Origin: an uncultured Burkholderiales bacterium | GTDB lineage: Bacteria > Pseudomonadota > Gammaproteobacteria > Burkholderiales > Burkholderiaceae | Direction of reading: 5' to 3' | NCBI GenBank assembly: GCA_946480465.1 | Contig: CAMLJY010000043.1 | Location: 1 to 54,772 of the forward strand | Length of the DNA: 54,772 nt | In this document: piece after piece, positions 1-6,592 of the stretch | Layout of the letters: the number at the start of each line of letters is the position of its first letter | Position numbering within the stretch: position 1 is the stretch's first letter | Translations under genes and position numbers: made by a program | Notes under the pieces: model-generated | Seen by the model: the letters and a program-made list of their open reading frames with translations, nothing else | Told to the model about the DNA's origin: nothing | The model's database searches: none

Positions 1-57
1 GTGCCGGTGCCGGTGCCGGTGCCGGTGCCGGTGCCGGTGCCGGTGCCGGTGCCGGCG
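1..57. repeat. Hexanucleotide tandem repeat (GTGCCG)n in the rlpA coding region
   Basis: About nine uninterrupted copies of GTGCCG begin at the window edge, so the true length is unknown. On the minus strand it is in frame with rlpA and encodes alternating Gly-Thr. Six-base units keep frame when copy number changes, so slippage would lengthen or shorten a linker without truncating the protein. A shorter tract of the same unit occurs at about 49798-49824. Confidence 0.9.
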
Positions 58-890
58 GCGGTCACAGCAGGCATGCCGCGCTCCGCCGGCTGCACGGTGG
101 CACCGCCGCGCGGGGGGTCGGGCTCGGCGCCGACACGGCGGGCGATCTCGCCCACGGGGTCCGCACTGCCGGCGGCCGGCTGCGGCGCGGCGGCGAAGGC
201 GGTGTCCTCGGCCGGCCGCTTCCAGCTGCCGGTGCGGATGGCCTCGTAGGTGATGCGTTCGACCTCCACCGGCGCGACACCACGGAGCAGGCCCAGCTTC
301 AGGGCCGCGGTGTAGCTCAGGTCGATGATGCGGCCGCGGTGGAAGGGGCCGCGGTCGTTGACGCGCACGACCACCTCCTTGCCGTTGGCCGGGTTGCGCA
401 CCCGCGCATAGCTCGGGATCGGCATCGTCTTGTGGGCGGCCGTCATCGAGTACATGTCGTAGATCTCGCCGCTGGCGGTGGAGCGGCCATGGAACTTGCG
501 GCCGTACCAGGATGCGAGGCCGCGCTCGACGATCGGCGGATCGCCCTTCTCGGGCACGTAGGCCTCGCCCAGCACTTCGTAGGGCTTGTTCGGGCCGCCG
601 GCGCGCGGCGTCTCGAGCCTGGGCTCGGCGTCGGGCACCAGGTGCAGGTCGGGTGGCGGGTTGGCCCCGGGCCCGTCGCGGCCAGCACGGTTGTCACGCT
701 GATCGCGGGTCTCGCGCGGGGCATCAGTGCGGGCAGGTGCCGACTGCGCGGCGGGACGGGCGGATGGCCCCGGCCCAGAAGCACAGCCTGTCACGAGCAG
801 CGCGCACACGGCGCCAGCGGCCGCGGCCAGGTGGCAACGCAGCGGGCGCGGCAGGCGCGAATGATCAGGGGGAGTTGGCGCGACCGGCAA
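1..890 (-). CDS. rlpA: Septal ring lytic transglycosylase RlpA family lipoprotein, 3' end outside window
   Basis: RlpA-type proteins are outer-membrane lipoproteins with a double-psi beta-barrel that cleave or bind denuded peptidoglycan at the septum. Read on the minus strand, the frame carries a hydrophobic stretch ending in a lipobox (LLVTGC, about 795-812), then the hallmark core: ASWYG-RKFHGRSTASGEIYDMY, a TAAHKTMPIPSYARV stretch, and VVVRVNDRGPF with RIIDLSYTAA. The tail then becomes low complexity and runs off position 1 in a Gly-Thr dipeptide repeat. No SPOR domain is visible in the part present. The start is uncertain: no ATG or GTG leaves a usable signal peptide. A TTG at 888-890 lies inside the tRNA-Arg 3' half; a CTG at 852-854 is the alternative. 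Family is firm; the 5' end is not. Confidence 0.78.
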   Translation of the reverse strand, partial: MPVAPTPPDHSRLPRPLRCHLAAAAGAVCALLVTGCASGPGPSARPAAQSAPARTDAPRETRDQRDNRAGRDGPGANPPPDLHLVPDAEPRLETPRAGGPNKPYEVLGEAYVPEKGDPPIVERGLASWYGRKFHGRSTASGEIYDMYSMTAAHKTMPIPSYARVRNPANGKEVVVRVNDRGPFHRGRIIDLSYTAALKLGLLRGVAPVEVERITYEAIRTGSWKRPAEDTAFAAAPQPAAGSADPVGEIARRVGAEPDPPRGGATVQPAERGMPAVTAAGTGTGTGTGTGTGTGTG

Positions 891-950
891 GAATCGAACT
901 TGCGACGCGGCCTTCGGAGGGCCGCATGATATCCACTTCACCACGGTCGC
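876..950 (-). tRNA. tRNA-Arg (anticodon CCG)
   Basis: The minus strand folds as a complete 75-nt tRNA. The acceptor GCGACCG pairs with CGGTCGC, discriminator is G, and CCA is encoded at 878-876. The D stem is GTGA/TCAT. The anticodon stem is CGGCC/GGCCG around the loop CTCCGAA, giving anticodon CCG, which reads CGG arginine codons. The T arm is GCAAG-TTCGATT-CTTGC. All stems pair perfectly. It lies directly upstream of rlpA on the same strand, so the rlpA message may be cut from a tRNA-led transcript. Confidence 0.95.
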
Positions 951-1042
951 CGGGGTCGGATGAGGCTGCGGATTCTAGTGCAGTGTTGGACGCCAGCCTG
1001 TGGCGCGTGCGGCACGCCTCACCAGCGAGCCGCCACGGCCGG

Positions 1043-1071
1043 GTCTTCCAGCAGGTCCACCCCCCTATAAT
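1043..1071 (+). promoter_or_regulatory. Sigma-70 promoter for the c-type cytochrome gene
   Basis: A perfect -10 hexamer TATAAT lies at 1066-1071, about 97 bp before the cytochrome ATG. The hexamer 17 bp upstream (GTCTTC, 1043-1048) is only a weak -35 match. The -10 is clear; the -35 assignment is inference. Confidence 0.55.
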
Positions 1072-1167
1072 CCGCGGGTTTTGCTCGGGGCAATCGCCCC
1101 TGTGGCAAACGCCCGATGGCAACCAGCGGCAGCGACCATCCGCCGTGGCGAGCGACCCCGAGGAATC

Positions 1168-1716
1168 ATGAGCGACGCGCACTCCGAACACCAAGTCCAC
1201 GAAGGCCCGATCAAGACCCCGAAGCAGCTGATCGTCACGATCGTCGCCTCCTTCGTGATCCCGGTGATCGTGATCATCATGCTCACCAACTTCGTCGCCT
1301 TCGGCACCAAGTCCGGCGCCGGCAGCGATGGCATGTCGGACCAGGCGGTGGCCAAGCGCATCGAGCCGGTCGGCCGGATCGAGGTCAAGGACGTCAACGA
1401 CGCCTCCGCGCTGAAGACGGGCGAGCAGGTCTACCAGGCCCAGTGCGCGGCCTGCCATGCCAGCGGCGCGCTGAACGCGCCCAAGCTGGGCGACGCCGCC
1501 GGCTGGGGCCCGCGCGTGAAGTCCGGCTACGAAGCCCTGCTGACCTCGGCGCTGAAGGGCAAGGGTTCGATGCCTGCGCAAGGCGGCGGCGAGCACAGCG
1601 ACCTCGAAATCGCCCGTGCCGTGGTCTACATGGCCAACCAGGGCGGCGCCAGCTTCAATGAGCCCGCGGCGCCGGCGGCCGCAGCCAGTGCTCCTGCCGC
1701 GGCGGCGAGCAAGTAA
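1168..1716 (+). CDS. Membrane-anchored c-type cytochrome (cytochrome c5-like)
   Basis: This 182-residue protein is a small electron carrier anchored on the periplasmic side of the inner membrane. A single transmembrane segment spans residues about 20-45. One haem attachment motif, CAACH (93-97), is followed by a GSMPAQGG stretch whose Met135 is the expected sixth haem ligand, a pattern typical of the cytochrome c5 family. The C-terminus is a Pro/Ala tail. The ATG at 1168 follows AGGA at 1161-1164; an upstream in-frame ATG at 1000 would overlap the promoter. It is monocistronic: its own -10 lies upstream and a strong intrinsic terminator follows 37 bp after the stop. Its redox partners are not in the window. 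Confidence 0.9.
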   Translation: MSDAHSEHQVHEGPIKTPKQLIVTIVASFVIPVIVIIMLTNFVAFGTKSGAGSDGMSDQAVAKRIEPVGRIEVKDVNDASALKTGEQVYQAQCAACHASGALNAPKLGDAAGWGPRVKSGYEALLTSALKGKGSMPAQGGGEHSDLEIARAVVYMANQGGASFNEPAAPAAAASAPAAAASK

Positions 1717-1753
1717 GAGCGCCCGGCCGGGCCACTCGGCGGCCCCAGGAAGG

Positions 1754-1781
1754 AACCGGCTCGATCGAGCCGGTTTTTTTT
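1754..1781 (+). terminator. Rho-independent terminator after the cytochrome gene
   Basis: A self-complementary stem (AACCGGCTCGA / TCGAGCCGGTT, 1754-1775) runs into a T-run at 1774-1781. It is one of only two classical intrinsic terminators seen in the window and fits the end of the cytochrome transcript. Its A-rich left edge could also slow transcripts arriving from the convergent minus-strand operon. Confidence 0.88.
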
Positions 1782-1854
1782 CGCCCGCATGCTGCATCCA
1801 TGCCGCCCGGCGGCGCGTAGTCGTCCTGGAACGGGCGGCTTCGCCCGGTTGAGT

Positions 1855-2385
1855 TCAGGAGGCAGCTTGCGGATCGAGCAGGAAGCCGAAGCGCGCCGGC
1901 GCTTCGGCAAAGCGCAGCGGCTCGGGCACCCAGTGCCCCGCCTCGACGGCCTGCGCCGCCGCGACCATGTCCTGGCTGTGCACCAGGCCGAAACCGACGT
2001 CGGTGTCGAGGAAGAGCCGGCCGGCCTCGTCGACCCAGCAGCCGCGCGCCTCGGCGGCGCGGCCGGTGTGGCTGGTGACGGCCGGCGCCCCACCCTGCCC
2101 GTCCACGCGCCAGACCCAGGGCGCCGCCTCCAGCTGCACGTAGACGCGCTGCGGGCCGTTCTGGAAAAACCAGCGGCCCCGGTCGTCGGCCAGGTAGTTG
2201 CGGCCGATGAAGGCCTTCAGCCCCTCGTGCTCGATGCGGCTGCCCTTGATCGCCGGGAAGGTGCCGGCACGCTGGGCCGACTCGTCGCGCAGGTACCAGT
2301 CGCCGCGCGCATCCAGCGCCAGCCAGCCGTGGCAATGCGGCACGTTCGGCCACTTGCGCATCGCGGCGAGGACGATGTCATCCAT
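1855..2385 (-). CDS. Conserved betaproteobacterial protein of unknown function
   Basis: The 176-residue soluble protein starts MDDIVLAAMRKWPNVP and has no signal peptide or transmembrane segment. It is rich in Trp and aromatic residues (HCHGWLALDARGDWYLRD, RGRWFFQNG, PWVWRVDG). I recognise it as a conserved Burkholderiales family carrying a DUF number in the 2940s but cannot say which, and no function is known to me. It is the last gene of the minus-strand run purU–NTF2-like–hydrolase–this, beginning 15 bp after the hydrolase stop, so it is probably co-transcribed. Confidence 0.7.
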   Translation of the reverse strand: MDDIVLAAMRKWPNVPHCHGWLALDARGDWYLRDESAQRAGTFPAIKGSRIEHEGLKAFIGRNYLADDRGRWFFQNGPQRVYVQLEAAPWVWRVDGQGGAPAVTSHTGRAAEARGCWVDEAGRLFLDTDVGFGLVHSQDMVAAAQAVEAGHWVPEPLRFAEAPARFGFLLDPQAAS

Positions 2386-2400
2386 GGCGTGGACCTTAGT

Positions 2401-3369
2401 TCAGGTGCGGCCCTGCATCCAGTTCAGCACTGCTTCGGGCAGGCCCATCACATGGCCGGGGAAGCGGCCGCGCGGGAAGCCCACGTGCCCGCCGTGCGCC
2501 GGTTGCCACAGCGTGACGAAGCGCCCCACCTCGTGCGGCCGCGGCAGGCTGGCCGCCGGCAGGAAGGGGTCGTTGCGCGCATTGAGCACCAGCGCCGGAA
2601 TGCGGATGCGCGCCAGGTGCGGCTTGGCCGAAGCGCGCGACCAGTAGTCGTCGACGTTGCGGAAACCGTGCACCGGCGCGGTGAAGGCGTCGTCGAACTG
2701 GTAGAGGTCGCGCGCCGCCAGCAAGCGTTCGCGGTCGAACAGGCCCGGGTGCTGCGCCAGCTTGGCGAGCGCCTTGGGCTTCATGGTGCGCAGGAACATG
2801 CGGGTGTAGACCAGCCGGTTGAATCCGCGGCCGATGGCCCGGCCGCCGGCAGCCATGTCGATCGGCGAGCTGATCGCCGCGATGGCGGCCGCGGTGGCCG
2901 CGGCGCTGTCGCCGGCTTCCTCGGCCCAGCGCAGCAGCGCATTGCCGCCGAGCGAGACGCCCACCACGCGCAGCGGCCCCGCCGCGCGGGTGCGCACGCG
3001 CTCGAGGATCCAGCCGATCTCCGCATAGTCGCCGGAGTGGTAGGCGCGTGGCGCCCGGTTCAGCTCGCCCGAGCAGCCGCGGAAATGCGGCAGCGCAAAA
3101 CCCCAACCGTGGGCGACGGCCTGGTGCGCGAAGGCCAGCGCGTAGTGGCTTTGCGACGAACCTTCGAGCCCGTGGAACAACACCAGCCAGGGCGCGTCCG
3201 GCCGCGGCGGGTCGTGGAAATCGACGTCGATGAAGTCCTGGTCCGGCGTGGTCCAGCGCTCGCGCCGCGGCTGGGGGCAGGTGCCGGGGTGGCGCCGTGA
3301 GAACAGCGCGGGCCAGATCGTCTGCGCATTGCCGCCGGGCAGCCACCAGGGTGCGGCGAACTGGTGCAT
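2401..3369 (-). CDS. Alpha/beta-fold hydrolase, YheT/EMB8 family
   Basis: The 322-residue protein is a predicted cytoplasmic esterase-like hydrolase. The family marker WWLPGGNAQTIWP sits at residues 8-20. The oxyanion segment HGLEGSS is near 66-72, the nucleophile elbow GVSLGGN puts Ser at 139, and a late PAHGGHVGF near the C-terminus supplies the catalytic His. This ordering matches YheT; the physiological substrate is not established. The ATG at 3369-3367 overlaps the stop of the upstream NTF2-like gene by one base (TGATG), implying translational coupling. A much longer upstream reading of the same frame is only an open stretch across purU. Confidence 0.88.
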   Translation of the reverse strand: MHQFAAPWWLPGGNAQTIWPALFSRRHPGTCPQPRRERWTTPDQDFIDVDFHDPPRPDAPWLVLFHGLEGSSQSHYALAFAHQAVAHGWGFALPHFRGCSGELNRAPRAYHSGDYAEIGWILERVRTRAAGPLRVVGVSLGGNALLRWAEEAGDSAAATAAAIAAISSPIDMAAGGRAIGRGFNRLVYTRMFLRTMKPKALAKLAQHPGLFDRERLLAARDLYQFDDAFTAPVHGFRNVDDYWSRASAKPHLARIRIPALVLNARNDPFLPAASLPRPHEVGRFVTLWQPAHGGHVGFPRGRFPGHVMGLPEAVLNWMQGRT

Positions 3370-3818
3370 CAGTGCAGGATGGCCGGCGCCTCGGTGATCT
3401 CGGGCGGCTCGGCCTCGGTGCCCGGGCTGGCGTGGTGCGCGACGAGCCGCCAGCCCAGCGTGGTCTTGTGGTAGACGTTGGTCGCCAGCACGTGGGCGAC
3501 GCGCGGCCCTTCGTCGGTGTGCACCTCGATGCGCTCGACCACGTTGTGCATCGCCGCGTCGAGCAGGCGCACGCGGTGGATCCTGTCGGGATAGGCGCGG
3601 ATGCGGCCCGAGGCGAAGATCGCCTCGAAGGCCGCCCGCACGGCGCCCGGGCCGATGACGCGCGGACCGCCCGGGTGCACGCAGACGATCTCCTCGTCGT
3701 CGGACCACAGGGCCATCAGCTTGTCCAGGTCGCCGTCGCGCAGCGCTTCGTAGAACTGCGCCTCGACGTCGTCGGGCGAGGCGAGCAGGTGGGCGGCCTG
3801 GGGCTTGTTGCGCGGCAT
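3369..3818 (-). CDS. NTF2/SnoaL-like protein
   Basis: The 149-residue protein has the cone-fold pattern of the NTF2-like superfamily: an N-terminal helix pair (DDVEAQFYEALRDGDLDKLMALWSDDEE), an HPGG turn, and strands ending TTLGWRLVAHH. Such domains act as small-molecule binding or isomerase-like folds; nothing in the sequence fixes a substrate. It lies 9 bp downstream of purU and overlaps the next hydrolase start, so it belongs to the purU operon. The C-terminal 20 residues are Glu/Pro/Ala rich and probably disordered. Confidence 0.8.
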   Translation of the reverse strand: MPRNKPQAAHLLASPDDVEAQFYEALRDGDLDKLMALWSDDEEIVCVHPGGPRVIGPGAVRAAFEAIFASGRIRAYPDRIHRVRLLDAAMHNVVERIEVHTDEGPRVAHVLATNVYHKTTLGWRLVAHHASPGTEAEPPEITEAPAILH

Positions 3819-3827
3819 GGTCTTCGC

Positions 3828-4712
3828 CTAGCGGAAGACGACCGTCTTGTGGCCGTTCATCAGCACGCGGTGCTCGACGTGCCAGCGCACCGCGCGCGCG
3901 AGCACCACGCATTCGACGTCGCGGCCCACCGCGGTCATCTCCTCGGCCGACTGCGCATGGTTCACGCGCTGCACGTCCTGCTCGATGATGGGGCCCTCGT
4001 CGAGGTCGGCGGTGACGTAGTGCGCGGTCGCGCCGATCAGCTTGACGCCGCGTGCGTGGGCCTGGAAGTACGGCTTCGCGCCCTTGAAGCTGGGCAGGAA
4101 GCTGTGATGGATGTTGATCGCGCGGCCCTTCAACGCGTGGCACAGCTCGGCACTCAGGATCTGCATGTAGCGGGCCAGCACGATCAGGTCCACCCGCTCG
4201 CGGTCGACCAGCGCTTCGATCTCGCGCTCCTGCGCGCGCTTGGCCGCAGCGTCGCTGCCGGGAGGCAGCGGCAGGTGGTGGAACGGGATGCCGTAGCTGT
4301 CGGCCAGCGCGGCGTAGGTGCCGTGGTTGGAGACGATGCCGCGGACGTCCACGTCCAGCTGGCCGCTCTTGACACGGAACAGCAGGTCGTTGAGGCAGTG
4401 CCCGTGCTGGCTGACCATCAGCAGCAGGCGCGGGCGCTGCGCGACGGCATGGAAGCGCGCGTCCATCTGAAACTGGCCGCGCACGTGCGCGAACAGGTTG
4501 TCCAGCATCGCCGCGTCCGCCAGGTTGGGCGGCGCGGCGAAGTGCACGCGCATGAAGAACAGGCCGGTGGCATCGTCGCCCTCGACGTCGCCGAACTGCT
4601 GCGAATCGATGATGTTGCAGCCGGCCTGGAACAGCAGCCCCGAGACCGCGTAGACGATGCCCGTCTGATCCCTGCAGGACAGGGTGAGGATGAATTCTTG
4701 GTCGCGCGGCAT
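3828..4712 (-). CDS. purU: Formyltetrahydrofolate deformylase
   Basis: PurU hydrolyses 10-formyltetrahydrofolate to tetrahydrofolate and formate, balancing one-carbon units in the cytoplasm. The 294-residue protein has an N-terminal ACT domain (about 1-80, beginning LTLSCRDQTGIVYAVSGLL) and a formyltransferase-fold catalytic domain. The catalytic triad is visible as Asn200 and His202 in NIHHSFLPSF and Asp238 in DLDEGP. Length equals the family norm. The start ATG lies only 8 nt downstream of a TACAAT hexamer, so the transcript may be nearly leaderless. It heads a four-gene minus-strand operon and is divergent from the ECF sigma gene. Confidence 0.95.
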   Translation of the reverse strand: MPRDQEFILTLSCRDQTGIVYAVSGLLFQAGCNIIDSQQFGDVEGDDATGLFFMRVHFAAPPNLADAAMLDNLFAHVRGQFQMDARFHAVAQRPRLLLMVSQHGHCLNDLLFRVKSGQLDVDVRGIVSNHGTYAALADSYGIPFHHLPLPPGSDAAAKRAQEREIEALVDRERVDLIVLARYMQILSAELCHALKGRAINIHHSFLPSFKGAKPYFQAHARGVKLIGATAHYVTADLDEGPIIEQDVQRVNHAQSAEEMTAVGRDVECVVLARAVRWHVEHRVLMNGHKTVVFR

Positions 4713-4720
4713 GGGGCGGG

Positions 4721-4726
4721 ATTGTA
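4721..4726 (-). promoter_or_regulatory. Candidate -10 element of the purU operon
   Basis: TACAAT on the minus strand ends 8 nt before the purU ATG. Transcription from it would begin at or beside the start codon. No convincing -35 is visible, so this is a sequence-based suggestion. Confidence 0.4.
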
Positions 4727-4772
4727 GGGAGGGCGCCGCAGCGCCTCGTCGAGCCAGGAGAATCGCCACGCC

Positions 4773-5408
4773 ATGAAAACCGCCCCGGAGGATTGGACCC
4801 AACGCAGCCGTGAGCTGGCGCAGCACCTGTCGCGCGCCGCGCTCGGTGACCGCCAGGCCTTCAAGCAGCTGTACGACGCCACCAGCGCCCACCTCTTCGC
4901 GGTGCTGCTGCGCATCCAGCGCGATCGCGCGATCGCCGAGGACCTGCTGCAGGAGGTCTACGTCAGCGCCTGGAAGGCCGCGGCCAGCTTCGACGCGCAG
5001 CAGTCGCAGCCGCTGACCTGGCTGACGCACATCGCGCGCAACAAGGCCATCGACAGCCTGCGCCGCGCCCAGTCGCAGCCGCGGCTGGAAACGGTGCACG
5101 CCGACAACGAGGACGACGACCGCCCCGACCTCGACCAGCGCATGGCCGACGAGGGCCCGGGCCCGGCCGAGCTGCTGGAGCGGGCCAGCGACGCGCGCCA
5201 GCTGGTGCACTGCATGCAGGGCCTGTCGGCGCAGCAGCGGCAGAGCGTGGCGCTGGCCTTCTTCGACGGCCTGTCGCATGCCGAGGTGGCCGAGCAGCTG
5301 CGCCAGCCGCTCGGCACCGTGAAGAGCTGGGTGCGGCGCGCGCTGATGACGCTGAAGACCTGCCTCGAACGCGCGGCGCGGCGCGACGTGGTGGCGGGGG
5401 AAGCCTGA
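4773..5408 (+). CDS. ECF-type sigma-70 family RNA polymerase sigma factor
   Basis: The 211-residue protein has sigma region 2 (FKQLYDATSAHLFAVLL, RAIAEDLLQEVYVSAW, TWLTHIARNKAIDSLRR) and region 4 (SLS-type helix-turn-helix FFDGLSHAEVAEQLRQPLGTVKSWVRR). It lacks regions 1 and 3, as in extracytoplasmic-function sigma factors. Similarity is to the SigK-like group that pairs with RskA anti-sigma factors. The ATG at 4773 follows AGGAGA at about 4757-4762. Its stop overlaps the next gene start (TGATG), so sigma and anti-sigma are made in step. Targets cannot be read from the window; the bufferin operon 23 kb away is one candidate because such operons are often ECF-controlled, which is inference. 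Confidence 0.92.
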   Translation: MKTAPEDWTQRSRELAQHLSRAALGDRQAFKQLYDATSAHLFAVLLRIQRDRAIAEDLLQEVYVSAWKAAASFDAQQSQPLTWLTHIARNKAIDSLRRAQSQPRLETVHADNEDDDRPDLDQRMADEGPGPAELLERASDARQLVHCMQGLSAQQRQSVALAFFDGLSHAEVAEQLRQPLGTVKSWVRRALMTLKTCLERAARRDVVAGEA

Positions 5409-6130
5409 TGGACTACGGCAACCGCGACCTCGCCGACGCGCTCGCCGCGCAGTACGTGGCCGGCACGCTGCGCGGCCCCGCGCGGCGCCGCTTCGAAACG
5501 CTGATGGCGGCGCACCCGGCGCTGCGGCAGGCCGTGGCCGCGTGGCGTGCGCGGCTCATGCCGCTGACCGGTGCGGTGGAACCGCAGGCGCCCCCCGCGT
5601 CGGCCTGGGCCGGCATCGAGCAACGGCTGTGGCCCGAAGCGAAGCCGGCACCCACGGCGGCCCCCGCCGCGGTGCCTTGGTGGCGCGCGCTGTCGTTCTG
5701 GCGCGCAGCCTCGGCCTTCACCACAGTCGCCGCGATCGGCCTGGGCGTGCTGCTGGCCACGCCGCAGCCGCAGGCGCCGCCGGTGGTGGTGGTGCTGCAG
5801 GCGGCCGAGGGCGCGCCAGCCGGCGCCAGCACCTTCGTCGCCAGCTTCTCGGCGGACGGACGTTCGCTGGTGACGCGGCCGGTGCAGCCGGTGGCGCTGC
5901 AGGTGGACCGCGCGCTGGAGCTGTGGGCCGTGCCGCCGCAGGGTGCGCCGCGTTCGCTGGGCCTGATCTCGGCCAACGGCCTCACCGTCATCCGCCCCGA
6001 CAAGCTGCCGCAGGCGCTGCTGGACCAGCGCAACACCGCGGCGCTGGCCGTCAGCGTCGAGCCGCCGGGGGGATCGCCCACCGGCGCACCGACGGGGCCG
6101 GTGGTGTTCGCGGGCAAGCTGCAGTTGTAG
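5408..6130 (+). CDS. RskA-family anti-sigma factor
   Basis: The 240-residue single-pass membrane protein should hold the upstream sigma factor at the membrane. The cytoplasmic part (about 1-95) is helical with LAAQYVAGTLRGPARRRFETLM, the usual anti-sigma N-domain. One transmembrane helix follows at about 100-120 (AFTTVAAIGLGVLLAT). The periplasmic part ends in the RskA signature (ALELWAVPPQGAPRSLGLI and a final TGPVVFAGKL). No Cys-His zinc motif is evident. The first base of its ATG is the last base of the sigma stop. A regulated proteolytic release mechanism is known for relatives; the signal here is unknown. Confidence 0.9.
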   Translation: MDYGNRDLADALAAQYVAGTLRGPARRRFETLMAAHPALRQAVAAWRARLMPLTGAVEPQAPPASAWAGIEQRLWPEAKPAPTAAPAAVPWWRALSFWRAASAFTTVAAIGLGVLLATPQPQAPPVVVVLQAAEGAPAGASTFVASFSADGRSLVTRPVQPVALQVDRALELWAVPPQGAPRSLGLISANGLTVIRPDKLPQALLDQRNTAALAVSVEPPGGSPTGAPTGPVVFAGKLQL

Positions 6131-6220
6131 CGGCCCACGCCCGGCCGCCACGGAGGGTGGCCGCGCACCCGCTTTGCCGGGCGGGCTCGCTTGGCCGCGA
6201 GCCGGCGCGCCCGGGTCCAT

Positions 6221-6574
6221 TCAAGGGCGGTACTCGGCCCAGGTCTTCGGCGTTTCGCTGACCCGCACCGCCGCCACCTGGGCCCAGATGGCCTTCGCCC
6301 GCTGGTGCAGGTAGAAGGCCAGGTGCTCGGCCGTCGTGGGGCCGACGATCACGTCGTTCAGGTGGCGGTGGTCCAACTCGTCGTCGAGCAACTGCTTGAA
6401 GGGCTTCAGGTCGCCGTAGTCGACGACGAAGCCGATGCGGTCCAGCGTCGGCGCCTCAAGCACCAGCTCGACGGCGTAGTTGTGGCCGTGCAGCCGGGCG
6501 CAGGGATGGCCTTCAGGCAGCCCTTCGATGACGTGGCTGGCGCTGAAGTGGAATTGCTTGGTAATCGTGAACAT
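6221..6574 (-). CDS. queD: 6-carboxytetrahydropterin synthase QueD
   Basis: QueD converts dihydroneopterin triphosphate to 6-carboxytetrahydropterin, the second step toward queuosine in tRNA. The 117-residue protein begins MFTITKQFHFSASHV. It shows the zinc ligands of the PTPS fold (His in FSASH and in LHGHNY), the catalytic Cys in HPCARLHGHNY, FVVDYGDLK, and the LDHRHLND and PTTAEHLA motifs. Length is normal. A longer in-frame reading to 6679 exists, but the extra 35 residues have no homology logic. Other queuosine genes are not in the window. Confidence 0.94.
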   Translation of the reverse strand: MFTITKQFHFSASHVIEGLPEGHPCARLHGHNYAVELVLEAPTLDRIGFVVDYGDLKPFKQLLDDELDHRHLNDVIVGPTTAEHLAFYLHQRAKAIWAQVAAVRVSETPKTWAEYRP

Positions 6575-6592
6575 GGCGGACGCAGTGCATGA

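Noticed and set aside
1..57. CRISPR-like repeat at the left edge
   Set aside because: The units are 6 bp without spacers; it is a simple coding repeat.
1789..3300. A 503-codon plus-strand open frame opposite the hydrolase gene
   Set aside because: Composition is typical of GC-rich antisense shadow (RRAG/AHH runs), and the minus strand carries a complete catalytic triad.
2401..4143. A 580-residue minus-strand fusion running upstream from the YheT-like hydrolase
   Set aside because: The first 258 residues are an out-of-frame reading of purU and the NTF2-like gene. The hydrolase family starts at 3369.
4773..6130. Direct link of the ECF sigma/anti-sigma pair with the bufferin operon
   Set aside because: They are 21 kb apart, and no matching ECF promoter motif was convincingly found upstream of bufA; kept only as a possibility.
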